Shown: piece after piece, positions 1 through 9,056 of the stretch
How the letters are laid out: each line of letters begins with the position of its first letter
Position numbering within the stretch: position 1 is the first letter of the stretch
NCBI GenBank assembly: GCA_964588695.1
Contig: CAZPQK010000009.1
Location: 62,001-126,000, forward strand
From: CAZPQK01 sp964588695
GTDB lineage: Bacteria > Krumholzibacteriota > Krumholzibacteriia > WVZY01 > JAKEHA01
Direction: 5' to 3'
DNA length: 64,000 nucleotides
The notes under the pieces: generated by a model
The model's input: only the letters and a program-made list of their open reading frames with translations
The model's database searches: none
What the model was told of the DNA's origin: nothing
Position numbers and translations under genes: made by a program

Positions 1-503
1 CAGTCGACGACGACGATATTTCGACCGAGTTCACGTCGCTTCGCTCGGTAGTTGTGGCCAGCGAGGACGAAGCTGTAAAGATGCCGATCAACGAGCCGGC
101 CGAAGGTATGAAGAAGTCGCAGATCGAAGAATACGTCGAGTTCAACTCGGGCCCCGGTGTTCAACACGTGGCTATGACCACCAACGACATTGTTGATACG
201 ATTCAAGCTCTTGTCGATAACGGCGTTGACTTTCTTTATGTGCCGGACGCCTACTACGATACTCTGAAAGAGCGCGTGGGCGACATCGACGAAGAAATTG
301 AAACTCTGCGCAAGATGGGAATCCTGGTGGACCGCGACGACCAGGGCTACCTGTTGCAGCTGTTTACTAAGCCGGTGCAAGACCGGCCGACTCTGTTCTT
401 CGAAATCATTCAACGCAAGAAGGCCCGTAGTTTTGGTAAGGGCAACTTCAAAGCGTTGTTCGAATCGATTGAGCGCGAGCAAGAGCGTCGCGGAACGCTA
501 TAA
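1..503 (+). CDS. hpd: 4-hydroxyphenylpyruvate dioxygenase, C-terminal part
   Basis: This is the 3' end of a gene whose start lies left of the window; the frame is open from base 3. The enzyme is an Fe(II) dioxygenase turning 4-hydroxyphenylpyruvate into homogentisate in tyrosine breakdown. Visible are the GPGVQHVAM segment, which carries an iron-binding histidine, and the C-terminal LFFEIIQRK with the ligand glutamate, followed by FGKGNFKALFESIEREQ, the usual ending of the family. The next gene on the same strand, hmgA, uses the product, so the two probably form an operon. Identity is very secure; only the C-terminal part can be inspected. Confidence 0.95.
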   Translation, partial: VDDDDISTEFTSLRSVVVASEDEAVKMPINEPAEGMKKSQIEEYVEFNSGPGVQHVAMTTNDIVDTIQALVDNGVDFLYVPDAYYDTLKERVGDIDEEIETLRKMGILVDRDDQGYLLQLFTKPVQDRPTLFFEIIQRKKARSFGKGNFKALFESIEREQERRGTL

Positions 504-520
504 GCCCGTCGCCGAGCGTC

Positions 521-558
521 AACGCCGCGCGTCGGAGCTTGCTCTTGCGTGCGGCGTT
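521..558 (+). other. Stem-loop between hpd and hmgA
   Basis: The arms AACGCCGCGCG (521-531) and CGTGCGGCGTT (548-558) pair over about 11 positions, with one G-T pair, around a 16-base loop. Only a short T run follows, so it is a poor intrinsic terminator. It may be a processing or partial-termination element adjusting the hpd to hmgA ratio; that role is inferred. Confidence 0.4.
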
Positions 559-634
559 CGCATTTAAACTATGGGTGTCACTGGACCACGGCGGCGTCGG
601 TCCGCATGGGGCTTAAAGCCCACAGGAGTTGGAA

Positions 635-1789
635 ATGCCGTATTACATCAAGCAAGGTAGAAACCCCAAGTATCGTCACATGGTTTTTCAAGACGACAAG
701 GGAAACCATTACTACGAAGAGCACATGAGCCGGTTGGGGTTTTCGGACATATACTCGAACGTTTATCACATTCACATGCCGACGGAAGTCGCCGGCGTGG
801 GTAACTTTCACCCTATAAACCTTCAGCCCAAGGACGACGACAAGCATCGTCACCATCATTTTCAAACTTTCAAGTTTGGTCCTCGTGGCGATTTTGTGAA
901 CGGTCGTCGTTACTTGATGTACAACAACGATGTCGTATTGTCCACGTGCAGCCCGACCGACAACGCGGACTATTTTTTTAAGAACGCAATTTGTGACGAG
1001 ATCATGTTTATTCACCGTGGCGAAGGTCGGGTCGACAGCATGTTCGGCCAGCTTGAGTTTCATCAGGGTGACTACGTTGTCATCCCGCGGGGCGTTATTT
1101 ATCAACTCACGTTTCACACCGACGACAACCGCATGTTTATCGTCGAGTCGCACGGACCGGTCGACACGCCCAAGCATTTTCGGAATCAGTACGGGCAGTT
1201 ACTGGAAGACGCGCCCTATTGCGAACGCGACATCCGGATTCCGGACTTTCAAGAACCAATCGACAAGAAGGGGAAGTTTCCCGTGCATATCCGGTTGAAG
1301 GATGGAATCCAGGAGTATCAGCTGGGTCACCATCCATTCGATTTGATTGGGTATGACGGTTTTTACTATCCCTGGATCTTTAACATCAACGACTACATGC
1401 CCAAGGTTGGTCGGGTGCATCTGCCGCCGCCGTCGCACCTGACGTTTACCGGTCGGGGCTACGTGCTGTGTTCGTTTTGTCCACGTCCGTTTGACTTTGG
1501 CGAAAACACCGTTCCCATTCCTTACGCCCACAGCAACCTGGATAGCGACGAGGTAATCTACTACGCCGAAGGCAACTTCATGAGTCGCAAAGGAATCGAG
1601 CTAGGTTCGGTAACTTTGCACCCGTACGGTATTCCGCACGGTCCGCAGCCCGGATTGTTGGAAAAGTCAATTGGTGCCAAGGAAACCAAAGAACTGGCGG
1701 TGATGGTAGATACGTTCGCGCCACTTCATGTGGTCAAAGAGTCGCTGGAAGTCGACGATCCAACGTATCCTTTTAGCTGGCAAACGTAA
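635..1789 (+). CDS. hmgA: Homogentisate 1,2-dioxygenase
   Basis: Predicted Fe(II) ring-cleaving dioxygenase converting homogentisate to maleylacetoacetate, the step after hpd. The 384-residue protein begins MPYYIKQGRNPKYRHMVFQ and has a cupin fold typical of the shorter bacterial members. Likely metal ligands lie in PYAHSNLDSDEV (His299, Glu306) and GIPHGP (His335). The ATG at 635 is chosen because AGGAG at 624-628 sits six bases ahead; a TTG two codons upstream is possible but less well placed. hpd is upstream and a flavin reductase follows two bases after the stop. No maleylacetoacetate isomerase or fumarylacetoacetase is visible here. Confidence 0.93.
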   Translation: MPYYIKQGRNPKYRHMVFQDDKGNHYYEEHMSRLGFSDIYSNVYHIHMPTEVAGVGNFHPINLQPKDDDKHRHHHFQTFKFGPRGDFVNGRRYLMYNNDVVLSTCSPTDNADYFFKNAICDEIMFIHRGEGRVDSMFGQLEFHQGDYVVIPRGVIYQLTFHTDDNRMFIVESHGPVDTPKHFRNQYGQLLEDAPYCERDIRIPDFQEPIDKKGKFPVHIRLKDGIQEYQLGHHPFDLIGYDGFYYPWIFNINDYMPKVGRVHLPPPSHLTFTGRGYVLCSFCPRPFDFGENTVPIPYAHSNLDSDEVIYYAEGNFMSRKGIELGSVTLHPYGIPHGPQPGLLEKSIGAKETKELAVMVDTFAPLHVVKESLEVDDPTYPFSWQT

Positions 1790-1791
1790 TC

Positions 1792-2418
1792 GTGCAGCTC
1801 GACCCGCAAGCGGCGAGCAACGCGGACATCTATCGCCTGATGATCCGCACCATTCTACCGAGGCCGATCGCTTGGGTTTCCACAGTGTCGGCCTCGGGCG
1901 CGTTTAACGCCGCACCATTTTCGTTTTTTACCGGGGTGTCAACCCGACCCCCGACGATCTGCTTTGCCCCGTCGCGACGCCCCGACACCGCAGTGAAGAA
2001 AGATACGCTGGCCAACATCGAAGCGACCCGGGAGTTTGTTGTCAACATCGCGACCGAGCCACTGGCAGAGGCGATGAACGAAACTGCCACCGCTTTTCCT
2101 TCCGACGCCGACGAATTCAAAATGGCCGGCATTACGCCCCAGCCGGCGGAGTGCGTCCGCGCACCGCGCATCAAAGAGTCCCCGGTCCATTTCGAGTGTC
2201 GCGTGTATGATATCCTTGAGATTGGACAGGCGGACAATGGAGGGGCCTCGCTAGTTATCGGCGAAATCCTGCTCATCGATGTCGACGATCGGGTACTTAC
2301 CGAGGGTAAAGTTGATCCCGCCAAGCTGCAGCCGATCGGCCGCCTGGGCGGAATGGAATATGCCCGCACCACCGACCGATTTGTGATGCCGCGAAAGCCT
2401 TATCCGCCCAAGTCCTAA
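1792..2418 (+). CDS. Flavin reductase family protein (FMN-binding)
   Basis: This 208-residue protein matches the flavin reductase-like, FMN-binding split-barrel family (flavoredoxin, DIM6/NTAB). The RPIAWVSTVSASG and NAAPFSFFTGVSTRPP segments are the usual flavin-binding part, followed by TREFVVNIA. Members reduce free flavin with NAD(P)H or act as small flavoproteins in aromatic metabolism. It starts with GTG two bases after the hmgA stop, so it is almost certainly cotranscribed with tyrosine catabolism genes. Its electron acceptor cannot be read from sequence; a role in supporting an aromatic oxygenase is inferred from position only. Confidence 0.85.
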   Translation: MQLDPQAASNADIYRLMIRTILPRPIAWVSTVSASGAFNAAPFSFFTGVSTRPPTICFAPSRRPDTAVKKDTLANIEATREFVVNIATEPLAEAMNETATAFPSDADEFKMAGITPQPAECVRAPRIKESPVHFECRVYDILEIGQADNGGASLVIGEILLIDVDDRVLTEGKVDPAKLQPIGRLGGMEYARTTDRFVMPRKPYPPKS

Positions 2419-2424
2419 CGTGTT

Positions 2425-4320
2425 ATGAGAAAACTGACTAGGGAACTCCGGCGATCACTCGTATCGCTCGCCTTGCTGTGCCTGGCGGCTAACGGTTGCG
2501 ACGATGCCAATGGGCCGACCGTTTCGGGCGGCGCGCTGTCTGGAAGTGGTTGCACGAACTACCGGCTGTACCTGCACACGACGGGTGTGCTGAGTCCGGG
2601 CGAGCGTGTGACCAGTGTGTTCGCCACTCCTCGTCAGATTATTTGTGGACTTGGGACCGACGGTGTCGCGCTGGTCAGTTGGTCCGACTCCTATCGCCCC
2701 GAAGTCGTTGGCACGCTGTCATTGCCGGGTGAAGTTACCGATATCGGTCTGGTTTCCGGCGTGGTCGTAGCGACGCTAGGCAACCGCGGGCTAGCTGCAA
2801 TCGACGTCACCAACCCGTCGACGCCGCAACTGCTCACGGTTGTGTCGTCGGTCGGAGAAATGACAGCTCTGGCCGCGTCGGGTCGTGTGGTCTGGGTGGT
2901 TGATGACGGTGTCGGGATTCGCGGCTTTTCGTGGGTCGACGGCGATTTTGTTGCGTTGGGATCGGACAATACGCCCGGAAGCCCCGTGGACATTGCGCGG
3001 TGGCGCGACCGCCTTTACGTTGCCGACGCCAATCACGGTTTGCGTACGCTTTCGGTTTCCGACCCCTGGCAGCCGTTTGAACTGTCGCGCGTGCAAATGC
3101 CAATGTCGCCCACCGCGGTAAGCGTGTGGGGACCCACAGCGTACGTCGCGATGGGTGTTGGCGGCGTGCAGGTTGTCGATGTTTCGTCGGTCGGCAATGA
3201 ATCGCTTGCCGCGACGCTAGCGACCGATGGAAGTTCGCTAGCGCTTACTGCATCGGCTGATCGCCTGGTAGTGGCCGATCGCACTCGCGGTGTCACCATC
3301 TACGACCGCCGGTCACGCCTCCATCCGGCTCGGTTATCGCGCATGGATACCGCCGACGAAGCCGTCGCGGTGGTTGTGTCTCGGGGACACGTGGTCGTTG
3401 CCGACGATGACGCTGGAGTACGGCTGATCGACGCGCGCAACGCACAGCCGATACCAGTAACCGCGAGTGCGGAGCTGGGTGGAAACACCGTCGACGTGAG
3501 TGGGTACAATGGCCGCTGGTTTGCGGCTGATGCCAGCGGGGGAGTGTCGCTGATGACCATCACCGACAACGGTATTACTACGCTGCAAACCGTTAACGTT
3601 CCCGGCAGCGAACGCAGTCTGCATCGATTCGACAACGGCGTCCTGGTACGAACATCTGGTGGGGTCTATCCGGTAACTTTGTCGGGCGACACGCTTCGTG
3701 TGGAAGACGGCGTGCCGCAGTCGACACCCGCCTTGGGCGTCGCTGCTGACGGCGACATAGTTTACGCTGCCCTGGGTTCGGCCGGTTTTCTTACGCACGA
3801 CGTATCATCCCAGGACGACCCCTACTTGCTGACATCGCCCGGAACCATTTTCTCGGCGGTCGCGTTAAGCGCAACACACGCGTTCGTCGCCAGCCGTAGT
3901 TCGCGAATTACCATCTACAGCCGCTTCGATCCGCGTCGGCCGGTCGCATTGAACGCAATTACCAATGGCGGGGCTGCTAACGATGCCGTCGTGCACGATG
4001 GCTATTTGCTGGTGGGTTTGCGTTCGGGGAATAGCGGGCTTGGGGTTGAGATTTTTGACATCGCCAATCCACTCATACCGGTGTTGGCGGGACGGATTCG
4101 AACCGCCGGACGAGTGGTTCGCCTGGCCGTGGATGGAGAGATGCTTTTTATTGCCGGGGATACCGGCGGGCTGGAGATCTTCGATTTGACCAATCCGCTG
4201 TTGCCGGTTGCGGTGGGCGCACGTCCCAGTGAGAGTGTACAGGGGGTCGCGGTCGTCGGCGACGGAGTCGTGGTGGCAGAGCCGGCCGGCGTGCTGCTGC
4301 TACGCCCGCCATGCCGTTAG
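2425..4320 (+). CDS. LVIVD-repeat beta-propeller lipoprotein
   Basis: A 631-residue exported protein. The N-terminus has basic residues, a hydrophobic stretch and LAANGC, a plausible lipobox with the lipidated Cys near residue 25. The rest is a series of LVIVD-type repeats such as IDVTNPSTPQLL, IFDIANPLIPVLAGRI and IFDLTNPLLPVAVGARP, which build a beta-propeller. Such proteins are surface or periplasmic and usually of unknown function. It follows the flavin reductase by six bases and ends 11 bases from the stop of the convergent MarR gene. Being at the end of a tyrosine-degradation operon may be chance; no enzymatic motif is visible. Confidence 0.8.
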   Translation: MRKLTRELRRSLVSLALLCLAANGCDDANGPTVSGGALSGSGCTNYRLYLHTTGVLSPGERVTSVFATPRQIICGLGTDGVALVSWSDSYRPEVVGTLSLPGEVTDIGLVSGVVVATLGNRGLAAIDVTNPSTPQLLTVVSSVGEMTALAASGRVVWVVDDGVGIRGFSWVDGDFVALGSDNTPGSPVDIARWRDRLYVADANHGLRTLSVSDPWQPFELSRVQMPMSPTAVSVWGPTAYVAMGVGGVQVVDVSSVGNESLAATLATDGSSLALTASADRLVVADRTRGVTIYDRRSRLHPARLSRMDTADEAVAVVVSRGHVVVADDDAGVRLIDARNAQPIPVTASAELGGNTVDVSGYNGRWFAADASGGVSLMTITDNGITTLQTVNVPGSERSLHRFDNGVLVRTSGGVYPVTLSGDTLRVEDGVPQSTPALGVAADGDIVYAALGSAGFLTHDVSSQDDPYLLTSPGTIFSAVALSATHAFVASRSSRITIYSRFDPRRPVALNAITNGGAANDAVVHDGYLLVGLRSGNSGLGVEIFDIANPLIPVLAGRIRTAGRVVRLAVDGEMLFIAGDTGGLEIFDLTNPLLPVAVGARPSESVQGVAVVGDGVVVAEPAGVLLLRPPCR

Positions 4321-4331
4321 CCGTTCGGGGC

Positions 4332-4802
4332 TCAAGCCGTGTCGGATACGATTGGCGCTTCGCGACGGCCCAGCTTGCGACACAATTGGTAGAGCGTTTC
4401 CAACTCGGCGTCGTCAAGATGATCGGTGCCGGCAACCAGTTCGCGGAGAACTTCGGGGAATGCTTTTTTGATTACCCTGCGACCGGCCGCAGTTAGACTG
4501 ACCGTGATGCAACGGCGATCGCTGGACGATCGTTTGCGCGTTACCAGTCCGCGTCGTTCGAGGTTGTCGACCACCATCGTCATGTTGCCGTTGGTTTTTA
4601 GTAACTTGGTACCCAACTCTCGTTGATTCATCGGGCCCAGGTGAAACAGCGTTTCCAGCGCACCAAACTGGCTCGGCGAGAGTTTCGGAGCCGCCAACGC
4701 CCGATTTACGTCGGCGAAGATGGTATTGCTGGCGCGCGCGAGGGTGATAAACATGTTGAGCACTTGCATCTCGCGCAGCGTACCCGTGTATTTAGTCGGC
4801 AT
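4332..4802 (-). CDS. MarR family transcriptional regulator
   Basis: A 156-residue winged-helix repressor-type protein. LSPSQFGALETLFHLGPMNQ and ELGTKLLKTNGNMTMVVDNL form the recognition region, and LVTRKRSSSDRRCITVSLT is the wing with its DxR motif, all characteristic of MarR/SlyA proteins. MarR members bind palindromic operators and often sense phenolic compounds, which would suit the nearby tyrosine catabolic genes, but the target is inferred. The start is supported by AAGGAGG just upstream. A 24-bp imperfect dyad lies 17-40 bases ahead of the ATG and may be its own operator. Confidence 0.9.
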   Translation of the reverse strand: MPTKYTGTLREMQVLNMFITLARASNTIFADVNRALAAPKLSPSQFGALETLFHLGPMNQRELGTKLLKTNGNMTMVVDNLERRGLVTRKRSSSDRRCITVSLTAAGRRVIKKAFPEVLRELVAGTDHLDDAELETLYQLCRKLGRREAPIVSDTA

Positions 4803-4818
4803 GCTGCCCTCCTTATTC

Positions 4819-4842
4819 GTTCAATATTAAAATAATTCGAAC
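4819..4842. promoter_or_regulatory. Imperfect dyad upstream of the marR gene, possible operator
   Basis: A 24-bp AT-rich element with outer arms GTTC and GAAC lies between the divergent marR and exported-protein genes. The symmetry is clear only in the outer bases and patchy in the centre. MarR proteins usually bind such palindromes near their own promoters, so autoregulation is possible. Confidence 0.3.
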
Positions 4843-4949
4843 TTAGAGGAGTGTCAAAGCTCGCGCGACGGTTGGGCAGGCTTTTCCGCGCCAGCCAATC
4901 ATGCTAAAGTAGAACAGGTGACGGGTGCTCCCCGCGATCAGTTAACATT

Positions 4950-5450
4950 ATGTCACTTAAGATCTTAGCGATTTCGGTGCTGCTCCTAATGCACGCCGCG
5001 GGTACCGGCGGAGACCGGGACCACCGCCTGGCCGGCGAAGAACTGGTCTATGGGTTCGAATTAGACGGTCAAGCCTACGCGATCAGGGCCGATGCCATAC
5101 GAGGCGGTCTCGCCATCGGGAGGTTTTTCTTCTACCGTGCGCCAGGCACCGCTGCGGACGTGTCGGAAGGCTACTACGCCGTCATGGCGCCGCGGGAAAG
5201 CGAGGGAGCCTGGATCGTCCGGGAGAAGGACGCGTGGTTTCACCGCACCACGGGACAAACGTTCTCCCCCGGCGTAGGCTTTAGCGAGTTCACGCCGCCG
5301 GAAAACGTTCGCATTGGTAACGTCGTACCGCGGCCCTTAACAGGAGCCGACAGGTTGTGGTCGCAGTGGTCGCAACAACACGAGAACATAATTCTATTGG
5401 ACGAAAGTACGCCGTCGGATGACGGCAAAGACAAGTTGGAGGAAGATTGA
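4950..5450 (+). CDS. Small exported protein of unknown function
   Basis: I do not recognise this 166-residue protein. It opens with a short hydrophobic signal-like segment (SLKILAISVLLLMHAAG) and the rest is hydrophilic, with VYGFELDGQAYAIRADAI suggesting a beta-rich domain of the kind found in DUF3179-like exported proteins; that resemblance is weak. The C-terminus is acidic. Its TGA stop overlaps the TTG start of acnA (TTGA), implying translational coupling. An exported protein coupled to a cytosolic TCA-cycle enzyme is unexpected, and the functional link is unknown. Confidence 0.65.
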   Translation: MSLKILAISVLLLMHAAGTGGDRDHRLAGEELVYGFELDGQAYAIRADAIRGGLAIGRFFFYRAPGTAADVSEGYYAVMAPRESEGAWIVREKDAWFHRTTGQTFSPGVGFSEFTPPENVRIGNVVPRPLTGADRLWSQWSQQHENIILLDESTPSDDGKDKLEED

Positions 5451-8104
5451 AATACGACCCCGCAAACTATCGGCGCGAACTGGGTTCCGCTGCTTTGTAC
5501 CACCTGCCGTCGGTAGGTGACACCCAGAAATTACCGTACTCGATTCGGGTTCTGCTGGAGAGCGCCGTGCGCAACAACGACGGTTTTCGGGTGACCGACG
5601 ACGACGTGGACAAGCTACTCAAGTGGAGCCCAAAGTCAGCCGGCACAACCGAAATTGCGTTCAAGCCAGCGCGGGTCATCCTTCAGGATTTTACCGGTGT
5701 GCCCGCCATTGTTGATCTGGCGGCAATGCGCGCCGCAATGCACCGGATGGGGAAAGATCACAACAAGATTAACCCGCAAGTACCTTGCGATTTGGTGGTG
5801 GACCATTCCGTGCAAGTTGACGCGTTTGGTTCTGCCAACGCGCTTAAGGTTAACGTTGATCGTGAGTTCGAACGTAACCGCGAACGCTACGAGTTTTTAA
5901 AGTGGGGTCAGACGGCCTTTGATAACTTTCGGGTGGTGCCACCCGCGACTGGGATCGTTCATCAGGTTAACCTCGAGTACCTGGCGCGGGGCGTGTTCGA
6001 AACCAACGGGGTGCTTTATCCCGACAGTCTGGTCGGCACTGACAGTCACACGACCATGATCAACGGTCTGGGAGTCGTCGGGTGGGGCGTTGGCGGCATC
6101 GAAGCCGAAGCGGTGATGTTGGGCGAGCCCATTTATATGGTTATGCCGCATGTTGTCGGCTTTAAGTTTCACGGCAAGCTTCGTGAGGGGATTACTGCAA
6201 CCGACCTGGTGTTGACGGTGACGGAGATCCTTCGGGCGAAAGGCGTCGTCGGCAAGTTTGTGGAGTACTTTGGTCAGGGCCTGGCGTCGATGAGCCTTCC
6301 CGATCGAGCGACGTTGGCCAACATGTCGCCGGAGTACGGCGCGACCATGGGATTCTTTCCGGTCGATGCAGAGACGCTTCGCTACTATCGGTTGACCGGT
6401 CGCGACGACCAGCTTGTCGATACAGTTGAAGCCTACATGAAGGAACAGGACATGTTCTTTAGCCCGGACGCGCCGGAGCCGACGTATTCCGATGTGGTGG
6501 AACTGAATCTTGGCGATGTCGAACCCAGCCTGGCAGGGCCGCGTCGCCCCCAGGACCGTATTGCCATGCGCGACATGAAGCGTTCGTTCCAGGAACACAT
6601 GAGCAAGCCTGTTGGCGACGGCGGCTTTGGAGTCGCGGCGGCAAAAGGCGACACGGCAGTGGCGTTGGCCGACACCGAACTCACCCATGGCGATATCGTA
6701 ATTGCCGCAATTACCAGTTGCACCAACACGTCGAATCCGTCGGTGATGGTTGCTGCCGGCCTGGTTGCCAAGAAGGCCGTCGAACGCGGGTTGCAGGTGA
6801 AGCCGTTCGTAAAGACCAGCCTGGCGCCGGGGTCGCCGGTGGTGACCGAGTATCTGGATGAATCCGGTCTGCAGACCTACCTCGACCAGCTCGGCTTTCA
6901 AACTGTCGGTTACGGATGCACAACGTGTATCGGTAACAGTGGACCGCTGCCGGAAGAAGTTGCGGCGGCGATTCAAGAGGGCGAGCTAGTCGCCACCAGC
7001 GTACTTAGCGGTAACCGTAACTTCGAAGGCCGAGTGCATCCTCTAACCCGCGGTAACTACCTGGCCAGCCCCCCGCTTGTTGTCGCCTACGCGCTTGCGG
7101 GCACGATGAACATCGACCTGGCCAACGACGCCATCGGTACCGACTCCAATGGAAACGATGTTTTTCTAAAAGACATTTGGCCCAGTAACCGCGAGGTTGC
7201 TGACGTGGTCGCGCAGGTGATTAAGGCATCTGCGTTTACCAAGCGTTACGCCGATGTGTTTAAAGGCAACGACCGCTGGAACGAAATCGACGCAGGCGGG
7301 TCGGAACTCTATCAGTGGCACGACGACAGTACCTACGTGCGCGAACCATCGTTCTTTGCCGGAACCGAAGGGGATCCTGCCCCCATCGAGCCGTTCGGCG
7401 GCGCACGTTGTCTGGCACTTTTGGGTAAGTCGGTAACCACCGATCACATCTCGCCCGCGGGTGCGATCGCGCAGAATAGCGATGCGGGCGAATACCTAAA
7501 ACTGCATGGAGTAGAACCGCGCGATTTCAACAGTTACGGCTCGCGGCGTGGAAATCACGAAGTCATGATGCGCGGTACCTTTGGAAATATCCGGTTGCGC
7601 AACCAACTGGTTCCGGGTTCGGAAGGTTCGTGGACGATGTACTTTCCTGACAGCAAGGAGATGACCATCTATCAGGCGAGTCTCAAGTATCAGGCCAGCA
7701 ACACTCCGTTGATCGTTCTGGCGGGGGCCGAGTACGGTACCGGGTCGAGCCGCGACTGGGCTGCCAAGGGAACCAAGCTGCTGGGAATTCGCGCGGTTAT
7801 CGCCGAAAGTTACGAACGTATCCACCGCAGCAACCTGGTGGGTATGGGTGTGTTGCCGCTTCAGTTTAAGGAAGGCGACACGGCCGAAAGCTTAGGCTTG
7901 ACCGGCGAAGAGACCTTCGACTTTTCCGGATACGGCGATGATCTGTCGCCCGGGCAGGACATCGATGTGACCGCAACCTCTGTCGATGGGAAAGTTAAGT
8001 CGTTTAAGGTTCGGGTTCGAATCGACACGCCGGTCGAGGTTGAGTACTACCGCCAGGGCGGAATCCTCAACGCGGTGCTCCGGCGACTGGCTTCCGAACA
8101 ATAA
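5447..8104 (+). CDS. acnA: Aconitate hydratase A
   Basis: An 885-residue aconitase of the AcnA/IRP1 type that isomerises citrate to isocitrate through cis-aconitate in the cytosol. The [4Fe-4S] ligands are Cys425 in TSCTNTS and Cys491 and Cys494 in GYGCTTCIGNSGP. DSHTTMINGLGVVGWGVGGIEAE and, in the C-terminal swivel domain, GAEYGTGSSRDWAAKGT are family signatures. The TTG start is supported by GGAGG at 5438-5442 and overlaps the stop of the previous gene. A strong terminator follows at 8137. Cluster supply would come from the SUF system further right. Length is normal for the family. Confidence 0.97.
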   Translation: MKYDPANYRRELGSAALYHLPSVGDTQKLPYSIRVLLESAVRNNDGFRVTDDDVDKLLKWSPKSAGTTEIAFKPARVILQDFTGVPAIVDLAAMRAAMHRMGKDHNKINPQVPCDLVVDHSVQVDAFGSANALKVNVDREFERNRERYEFLKWGQTAFDNFRVVPPATGIVHQVNLEYLARGVFETNGVLYPDSLVGTDSHTTMINGLGVVGWGVGGIEAEAVMLGEPIYMVMPHVVGFKFHGKLREGITATDLVLTVTEILRAKGVVGKFVEYFGQGLASMSLPDRATLANMSPEYGATMGFFPVDAETLRYYRLTGRDDQLVDTVEAYMKEQDMFFSPDAPEPTYSDVVELNLGDVEPSLAGPRRPQDRIAMRDMKRSFQEHMSKPVGDGGFGVAAAKGDTAVALADTELTHGDIVIAAITSCTNTSNPSVMVAAGLVAKKAVERGLQVKPFVKTSLAPGSPVVTEYLDESGLQTYLDQLGFQTVGYGCTTCIGNSGPLPEEVAAAIQEGELVATSVLSGNRNFEGRVHPLTRGNYLASPPLVVAYALAGTMNIDLANDAIGTDSNGNDVFLKDIWPSNREVADVVAQVIKASAFTKRYADVFKGNDRWNEIDAGGSELYQWHDDSTYVREPSFFAGTEGDPAPIEPFGGARCLALLGKSVTTDHISPAGAIAQNSDAGEYLKLHGVEPRDFNSYGSRRGNHEVMMRGTFGNIRLRNQLVPGSEGSWTMYFPDSKEMTIYQASLKYQASNTPLIVLAGAEYGTGSSRDWAAKGTKLLGIRAVIAESYERIHRSNLVGMGVLPLQFKEGDTAESLGLTGEETFDFSGYGDDLSPGQDIDVTATSVDGKVKSFKVRVRIDTPVEVEYYRQGGILNAVLRRLASEQ

Positions 8105-8136
8105 CGCGTCTCACTGGCCAGTGCGTGTATGAGGCT

Positions 8137-8166
8137 AAGGCCCTACCCAAGCGGGTAGGGCCTTTT
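8137..8166 (+). terminator. Intrinsic terminator after acnA
   Basis: Perfect 12-bp stem: AAGGCCCTACCC (8137-8148), four-base loop AAGC, GGGTAGGGCCTT (8153-8164), with the stem running into TTTT. It lies 33 bases after the acnA stop. Confidence 0.9.
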
Positions 8167-8202
8167 CACTTTTCTCGCGGGCCTCACGGTTGCGGAATCT
8201 GG

Positions 8203-8844
8203 CTAGTCTTGCCTGAGTACTTTGGGTGAGAACGCCTGATACAGACATTGGTAAAGAATACCGGGCAGGCGAGGCACCACGCAGGGCAACACACACCAGA
8301 ACACCTGCGACGAATAGCACGTCTGCGCGCAATCAATGAACGTCTCGCCGAGGTTGTCGTAAACACAGGTAAAGAACACATCCCACTGCGTTTCGCTAAA
8401 CCTTGCCGACTGCGACAGCAAGTGGCTGGCAGGTTCAACAATTACCGGTGTCCCGACCACTCCCGCGATGTCGCGGGAGATCCGGTATGCCGCCATTTGG
8501 CGACGACGGCTCTGTTGGTGCAATACCAACACCATGTCGTCGACGCCGACAAAGGTTTGAAGCGTTAGGTCACCGTGGTTCAGTGGCGCGACGAGCGAGT
8601 GCTCGGGCGCTAGCACGTACCCCTGGTCGGCCAGTGCTGCCGCAACGCCAGCTGCTTCGGCCGTCGACGCTGTGGTACGTCGAACCCATTCATGCTCACC
8701 TGTAAAGACCTTGGGCAATCCCCCCAGGCTAAGCGTATCGACCGTAGCCGGAGGCGGGCCGGTGGAGATTTCCGGCAACTGCTCCTGGCCACACCCAACC
8801 AACATGACAACTGCCGCGACGGCGGCCCATTTGAACTTCCTCAT
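8203..8844 (-). CDS. Cys-rich lipoprotein of unknown function
   Basis: A 213-residue protein that I cannot assign. It begins MRKFKWAAVAAVVMLVGC, a signal peptide with a good lipobox LVGC (Cys18), so it should be a lipoprotein. The middle is unremarkable; the last 60 residues hold six cysteines (FTC, IDC, QTC, FWC, LPC, YQC), which suggests disulfides or metal binding in the periplasm or on the surface. The start is supported by GGGAGGAAG. It stands alone between the acnA terminator and the aromatic cluster; 8845-9056 holds only its leader and nothing else I can identify. Confidence 0.75.
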   Translation of the reverse strand: MRKFKWAAVAAVVMLVGCGQEQLPEISTGPPPATVDTLSLGGLPKVFTGEHEWVRRTTASTAEAAGVAAALADQGYVLAPEHSLVAPLNHGDLTLQTFVGVDDMVLVLHQQSRRRQMAAYRISRDIAGVVGTPVIVEPASHLLSQSARFSETQWDVFFTCVYDNLGETFIDCAQTCYSSQVFWCVLPCVVPRLPGILYQCLYQAFSPKVLRQD

Positions 8845-9056
8845 CTTCTTCCTCCCATCTGGCGCAGCAGCGAAGGGACAAGTCGGGGGAGCAAACCGCG
8901 AACCACGTTCGGTGTGGCGTAAGCCGTTTAGAGAGCGTGGGTTTTGCTAGTCGCTGGATCGGCGCTGCGACGGAATTTTTTTGCCGCGGTGGTTGAGCAG
9001 CTTCCAGGTACGAAACTGGTAGGCGTTGGGTGAAAGGGCAGGTCAGATGTGAGGTG

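Noticed and set aside
5897..6976. Long minus-strand open frame (359 codons) inside acnA
   Set aside because: It lies entirely within a well supported aconitase, is rich in Arg/His as antisense shadows usually are, and has no family motif.
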